DNA of 12,673 bases from Temnopleurus reevesii (taxonomy: Eukaryota; Echinodermata; Echinoidea; Temnopleuroida; Temnopleuridae). The stretch is taken from NCBI GenBank assembly GCA_036244855.1, contig BQKZ01000152.1:28654-41326 (forward strand), in the 5' to 3' direction. A program made the position numbers and the translations under genes. Position 1 is the first letter of the stretch. Each line of letters begins with the position of its first letter. Positions 8,784 to 12,673 of the stretch are shown in pieces. Below the pieces are notes generated by a model. It saw only the letters and a program-made list of their open reading frames with translations, searched no databases and was not told the DNA's origin.

Positions 8784-9174
8784 TGGGGCGCCAAGTGTCC
8801 GCCATGGTTTTCCGTTACAATATCAATGATTTTGTCACGAAATCAATCAGCATAAAGATTTTGTCACAAAATCAATTGACAATTTTAATTTTGTTACAAA
8901 ATCATTAAGGGTTCATGATTTGGTTACAAAATGAATGAGCGTCAGGTTTTCGTAACAAAGTCATTTGAGTGAAATGATTTTGTTACAAAATCATTCGACT
9001 TAAATGATTTTGTTTCAAAATCGCCCAACAGCGTTGATTTTGTAACAAAATTATTACTATTGATTGATTTTGTTACAAAATCACACTTGCCGAGTGATTT
9101 TGTACAAAATCAAACCTCCCAATTGATTTTGTCACAAAATCAAACCTGCCGAGTGATTTTGTAATCGTTTCTGT
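8784..9174 (+). repeat. Left inverted arm, outer part, with about 12 subrepeats
   Basis: After the unique terminal 30-odd bases come about twelve copies of a palindromic 19-mer core. Several are spaced at exactly 30 bp (near 8975, 9005, 9035, 9065 and 9095), with variable linkers such as CTTGCCGAG and AAACCTGCC. Some cores have decayed, for example GATTTGGTTACAAAATGA. The arm is broken by the LINE at about 9175 and resumes at about 10926. Confidence 0.9.
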
Positions 9175-10925
9175 AGAGGTAGAGTGAATATCTTCTGATC
9201 TATCTGATATGTGTACTAGTACATACGTAGTTGATGAACAGCCATGTGTAAATGTATCTTTCCCTAGGTTCAGAAAGATGAAGGTCAGTGAGATTGAGAC
9301 TATTATCAAAATGTCTAGCTCAGCAACCTGTACATTAGACCCAGTACCTACTTCTCTTGTTAAGAAGTGTACTTCTGATCTTGTTGTAAATAAGTCATTT
9401 GCTGAAGGTATTTTTCCACAGAGCCTCAAGATCACCTCAGTGTACCCTCTACTTAAAGGTTCAAAATTAGATTGCGATGACCTGAAGAATTATCGACCAG
9501 TCGCCAATCTCTCCTTCCTTGGGAAGACTATATAGAGAGAGCGGCAGTACTTCAAATCCAAAATTATCTTTCAGATAACAACCTACAGTCTCCAATTCAG
9601 TCGGCATACCGCCCTTTCCACTCCTGTGAAACAGCCCTAGTAAGAGTATCAAATGACATTTACTCTGCTTTAGACAAAGGCTATGAGACTATTCTAGTAC
9701 TGCTCGATTTTTCTTCGGCGTTTGATACTTTGAGGCATGAAACTCTCCTAAGGAGGCTGAAAATCAGATATGGTATCACTGGTCTAGCTTACCAGTGGTT
9801 TGAATCTTACTTGACCAACAGAGAGCAAAGGGCAGTCATAAATGGGCTAGAATCTTCCGCTCACGAGCCTAATATAGGTGTACCCCAGGGATCTGTGGTA
9901 AGCCCAATGTTATTTACGATGTACATGTACTCATCTCCTGTATATGATGTAATCAGATCTATTGGAATGTCTGGGATGTGTTATGCTGATGATACACAAA
10001 TTTACATTTCTTTCAAGCCATGTGACCTCCAAGATGCAATCTCCCAAGTTGAACAATGTGTGAAGGATATTAAACCATGTTCAATACATAATGGTCTCAA
10101 ATTGAATGATAAAAAGACAGAGATTTTGCACCTCTCATCGCAGTTCCGCAAGAGACTGCAGCTTTCAGAAATCAACATAGATAACACATCAATCATTCCT
10201 ACCACAGTTGCCAAAAATCTTGGTGTTATGTTTGATCAGAACATGATCATGAACAAATTTGTTTCTGCAAAATGTCCATCAGCATCTTTTGCTCTTTGTA
10301 AACTTGGGAAGATTCGTCAGTTCTTAGATCACAAAACAACTAAAAAACTTGTACAGGCTCTGGTTATGTGTCACGTAGACTATTGCAACAGTTTAATGTA
10401 TAACATGCCTAAAGCACAAATTAAGAAACTCCAAGTGATTCAAAATTCTGCTGCACGGTTAATATACCGCACAAGAAAACGTGTTCACATCACCCCAGTT
10501 TTGAAAGAATTACACTGGCTCCCAGTCAAGTCACGCTTGATATTCAAAATACTAGTTCTTACCTATCAATGTCTTATTTCCACATCCCTAAATTATTTAT
10601 GTGAAACTTTAGTGAAGTATGATCCGCCCCGAAATCTCAGATCGGCTGTTACAGTGCCCTAGCGTGCATACAAAGTTTTATGGAGAGCGGTCATTCTCTC
10701 ATGCTGCTCCATCACTCTGAAACAATATCCCATCTCATTTAAAAAACTCACCCAAAATATCGAAGTTTAAATCCTCCGTGAAAACCTATCTATTAAAAAA
10801 GCACTATAAAATTGACTTTGTCCCAATCGAATGGGATCTTTAATTTCCTACTTTTCATTTCTTAAGCGCATAGAGACGCAATGGCAGTGATATGCACTAT
10901 ATAAGCAACGTGTTTATTATTATTT
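9169..10925 (+). mobile_element. 5'-truncated non-LTR retrotransposon (CR1/L2/Jockey-like)
   Basis: A LINE fragment lies inside the foldback left arm. It begins at about 9169-9175, within ORF2 just before the reverse transcriptase domain, and ends in a TTATTATTATT tail (10913-10923), as in CR1/L2-type elements. ATTTTGTAATCGT occurs on both sides (9156-9168 and 10922-10934) and could be a 13-bp target-site duplication. The foldback subrepeats contain the same word, though, so it may be coincidence. The element is dead: it has no endonuclease domain and carries a frameshift and stops. Confidence 0.88.
9188..10842 (+). pseudogene. LINE ORF2 reverse transcriptase remnant
   Basis: Translated in two frames, this shows the expected order of a non-LTR reverse transcriptase. 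A lead-in with LDPVPTSLVKK and EGIFPQSLKITSVYPLLKGS is followed by DLKNYRPVANLSF. Motif A is LLDFSSAFDT (about 9700-9729), then GVPQGS (9877-9894), YADD (9982-9993), KTEILHLSS and the thumb-like TPVLKELHWLPV. An extra TA in ACTATATAGAG creates a stop at 9533 and shifts the frame; without it the usual KTIERA would read on. About seven residues seem deleted after KKCTSDL. A stop at 10660 and a further frame change precede FYGERSFSHAAPSL, then TGA where Trp is expected, then NNIPSHLKNSP, and a final TAA near 10840. The 933-nt open part (9730-10662) begins at a TTG and has no real start. The catalytic aspartates are present but the gene is broken. The clade is a judgement from motif style. Confidence 0.88.
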
Positions 10926-10989
10926 TGTAATCGTCCAAGTGATTTTGTGATCGTTTACTTCGCGCTGATCGGATTTGGTTCCCCACCGA
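10926..10989 (+). repeat. Left inverted arm, inner part
   Basis: The sequence from TTGTAATCG through GTGATTTTGTGATCGTTTAC to GGATTTGGTTCCCCACCGA is the inverted complement of about 11715-11779. It resumes the foldback arm after the LINE. The right arm has one additional subrepeat at this point. Confidence 0.88.
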
Positions 10990-11150
10990 TACTTTCACCA
11001 AACTTTAATTGACTCCTATTCTGCAGTTAAGCCCAAACTCCTTTTTCAAAATTTTGGAATTCTGCTTTTGAACAGTTTGGAATTTTCTTGGCCTAAGGAT
11101 CGATCTTGGGGCAATCCATGTATAATAGGTAGCAGGCGACCAGATTTCGA
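10990..11150. mobile_element. Insertion of about 160 bp in the left arm
   Basis: The right arm reads continuously through ...CCACCGAGTCGGCC..., whereas the left arm breaks after CCACCGA and resumes at CGAGTCGGTC. The inserted stretch is flanked by CGA on both sides, which could be a 3-bp target duplication. It is AT-rich, shows no terminal inverted repeats and no coding sequence. It may be a small unidentified element, or the ancestral state with a deletion in the right arm. Confidence 0.55.
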
Positions 11151-11553
11151 GTCGGTCAGAGTGTACTTCGCCCCCTTTTCCCAGAGCTGCCAACCGAAAT
11201 CCGTATTTTTCTCCTATTTTACTTGCTTTTGGAGTACATTATTATTTGGCAATCAGTAATTAAGTAAGACATTGTTATGTCCACAATACCACCTTTTTGT
11301 CTACTTGAATCAATGCCATCAGCTGGAAAGCATCTGGAAGCTATTTATAAGATCGAGAGGTATGCCATTTTGTATAGCAGCAAAACATTCATTCGGTGGA
11401 TGGAAAAGCATTTTTATGGGAGAAACAGGTGTGTTGGTTTATATTCTTCTTCGCCTGTAAACTGATCTTGAATATCTATTCAATTCAACACTCCCTTGCT
11501 ATGTGTAATAGAGTTGAAATGTGGAAAGGAATCCGTACTGGTTGGCAGCTATG

Positions 11554-11690
11554 TTTTCCTGCTCGCCCGGCCGGCGTGGCACGGCCGAGCCAGTAAGCGG
11601 CGAAGGTCCCAAAAAGTCTCGATCAGTCCGGTTGGGACCTTCGCTGTCGAGTGGCTCGCCCGCGCCGCGCCGGCCGGGCGAGCAGGAAAA
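11554..11690. repeat. GC-rich imperfect palindrome (long hairpin)
   Basis: A 23-bp block, TTTTCCTGCTCGCCCGGCCG plus GCG, at 11554-11576 is the exact inverted complement of 11668-11690. Pairing continues imperfectly through CGAGCCA and GCGAAGGTCCCAA, to a loop of about 19 nt near 11613-11631. It is far more GC-rich than its surroundings. The sequence next to the right stem continues into the inner right arm of the foldback element, and CCTTTTCC of the left arm matches its edge. It is either the central stem of the element or a separate hairpin insertion. The overlapping open frames on both strands are by-products of the palindrome. Confidence 0.85.
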
Positions 11691-12036
11691 GGGGTGCGAA
11701 GTACACTCTGGCCGACTCGGTGGGGAACCAAATCCGATCAGCGCGAAGTAAACGATCACAAAATCACTTAGGCAATTACAAAATCACAGAAACGATTACA
11801 AAATCACTTGGCAGGTTTGATGTAACAAAATCATTTTAGCTAGTCTTTTAGTCATTTTGAAACAAAATCAACGCTGTTGAGCGATTTTGTAACCAAATCA
11901 TGAACCCTTCATGTCACAAAATTAAAACTGTGAATTGATTTTGTGACAAAATTAAAACTGTCAATTGATTTTGTGACAAAATCTTTATGCTGATTGATTT
12001 CGTGACGGAAAACCATGGCGGACACTTGGCGCCCCA
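11687..12036 (-). repeat. Right inverted arm of the foldback transposon
   Basis: Its reverse complement follows the left arm from TGGGGCGCCAAGTG through AATCAGCATAAAGATTTTGT, CAATTGACA, GGGTTCATGATTTGGTTACA, CAACAGCGTTGATTTTGT and GCCAAGTGATTTTGTAATCG to the inner GATCGGATTTGGTTCCCCAC. Fewer subrepeats are present than on the left: a block between the GGTTACAAAAT core and the CAACAGCGTTG linker is missing or diverged. The arms have therefore changed copy number independently. Confidence 0.88.
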
Positions 12037-12228
12037 TACATACTCACTCAACTACATCTTATGAGCACATTGCCACTTTGCCAGCCACCGACACTGGCAC
12101 CAGCCACTGAGTCAGCCAGGTCCCCGGTCCCCTGAGCTTGGCCGACGTCCCCGCTCGCTGTTACGCCCAAGTCCACGATAAGCTGGTGATCATGGTGCGC
12201 TCAAATTCAATAGACCGGGCGCAGGCTC
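12037..12228. other. Unassigned sequence
   Basis: The stretch between the foldback element and the tandem repeat is moderately GC-rich (for example near 12120-12170). I found no coding or RNA signal that I can support. Confidence 0.4.
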
Positions 12229-12673
12229 GATTTATTTAGGTGAGAAGAGTCACACTTTTTGATGGTCGCATCGTGTAGAGATGTCGCCCAGAGTCAATAA
12301 AACCCGAAGCTGGCATTGCCTAACCTGTGCATAATGCCGTGGGGGCGCCAAAAAGAGCCCCAAAAAATTTATTTATTTAGCTGAAAAGCGTCACGGCTAA
12401 AAACCGGTGGATATTGTTCTTCGGAGGTTACTTGCTACCAAAACACCCAAGCCAGCTATTTTATCCTGTGCATAGCTACAGACAGCAACCCTAAAGGGCC
12501 CAAAAAATTTATTTATTTAGCTGAAGAGGGTCACGGCTAAAAGTGATGAAATATTGTTCCCTTGGATACACCGAACATGAAAACCCCAAAGACAGATATT
12601 TTATCCTGTGCATAACTTCAGACAGCAGCCCCGAAATTTCGATTTCCCATAGGCTTGTGTACAAAATCAAGAT
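12229..12673. repeat. 140-bp tandem repeat, about three units, cut by the window end
   Basis: The unit runs from (CCAAAAAA)TTTATTTATTTAGCTGAA, through GTCACGGCTAAAA and ATATTGTTC, to ATTTTATCCTGTGCATA and CAGACAGCA. Two well-matched units start at about 12360 and 12500, 140 bp apart. An older diverged unit starts at about 12229 (TTTATTTAGGTGAGAAGAGT...CCTGTGCATAATGCC), offset by 141 bp. The array may continue past 12673. It has no open frame and looks like a minisatellite or part of a larger dispersed repeat. Confidence 0.82.

Larger units (their letters stand above)
8784..12036. mobile_element. Foldback-type transposon with subrepeated inverted arms
   Basis: The ends are TGGGGCGCCAAGTGTCCGCC at the left and its exact inverted complement at the right, continuing into CATGGTTTTCCGT. 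Inside the ends, both arms carry tandem subrepeats around TGATTTTGTNACAAAATCA, and the innermost arm parts match again (10926-10989 with 11711-11779; 11151-11182 with 11687-11710). Long inverted arms made of short subrepeats define foldback elements, such as Drosophila FB and sea urchin TU. No transposase is present, so this copy is nonautonomous. A LINE relic and an insertion of about 160 bp interrupt the left arm. The loop (about 11183-11550) has open frames of about 60 codons that I do not recognise. I saw no clear target-site duplication: the flanks are ...CTCACTTC and TACATACT.... The family name is inference; the structure is visible. Confidence 0.85.

Noticed and set aside
11272..11465. 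Two overlapping 62-codon plus-strand frames in the foldback loop
   Set aside because: No domain or transposase motif is recognisable, and overlapping frames of this length are expected by chance in AT-rich DNA.
11496..11771. Overlapping open frames on both strands through the GC-rich hairpin
   Set aside because: Lack of stops follows from GC-rich palindromic sequence; there is no protein family resemblance.
12330..12350. GGGGGCGCCAAAAAG as a second foldback terminus
   Set aside because: It resembles the TGGGGCGCCAAGTG end for only about ten bases, lacks the following terminal sequence and lies inside the 140-bp repeat; probably coincidence.
7010..12673. tRNA, rRNA or other structured RNA genes
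   Set aside because: I saw no A/B-box pair with a cloverleaf and no rRNA-like stretch; the hairpins found are explained by transposon inverted repeats.

Overview
This is nuclear DNA from an animal, most likely a marine invertebrate. It has a split gene with canonical GT-AG introns, a non-LTR retrotransposon relic, short inverted-repeat elements and several tandem repeats, and no bacterial operon structure. A foldback transposon with subrepeated arms recalls the TU elements of sea urchins, so an echinoderm is a reasonable but unproven guess. The only cellular gene I can recognise is a fragment of alpha-N-acetylglucosaminidase (NAGLU, GH89; lysosomal heparan sulfate degradation) on the minus strand. 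Layout, left to right. Positions 1-190 hold a GGAC/GCAC microsatellite and a short hairpin repeat. Positions 205-366 are an intact NAGLU exon ('exon B'). Positions about 406-776 hold three decayed copies of that exon: one nearly full length with an acceptor but no matching donor, and two partial. Positions 1309-1527 are the preceding intact NAGLU exon ('exon A'); A and B splice in phase, with the split codon completing a conserved Trp. Positions 1407-7006 are the most striking feature: a 175-bp segment made of the first 121 nt of exon A plus 54 nt of the upstream intron, repeated head to tail 32 times. The copy next to exon A differs from the array consensus at three bases; I saw no difference among the other 31. 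The array ends next to the only ambiguous base in the window (N at 7009). Positions 7010-8783 are AT-rich non-coding DNA with two inverted copies of one MITE-like element and a GATA microsatellite. Positions 8784-12036 are a foldback-type transposon. Its inverted arms are built from roughly 30-bp subrepeats around the palindromic core TGATTTTGTNACAAAATCA. It contains a 5'-truncated, frameshifted CR1/L2/Jockey-like LINE reverse transcriptase, a further insertion of about 160 bp and a GC-rich hairpin. Positions 12037-12673 hold unassigned DNA followed by about three units of a 140-bp tandem repeat that runs off the window. How the parts relate: everything right of exon A lies 5' of it in the NAGLU reading direction, so it is probably one large intron, or the intron and its upstream flank, that has collected repeats. 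The exons for the NAGLU signal peptide and N-terminal domain, and the exons carrying the catalytic glutamates, are not visible here. The main question is whether the exon-A array is a real newborn satellite inside a gene or has a copy number distorted by assembly.
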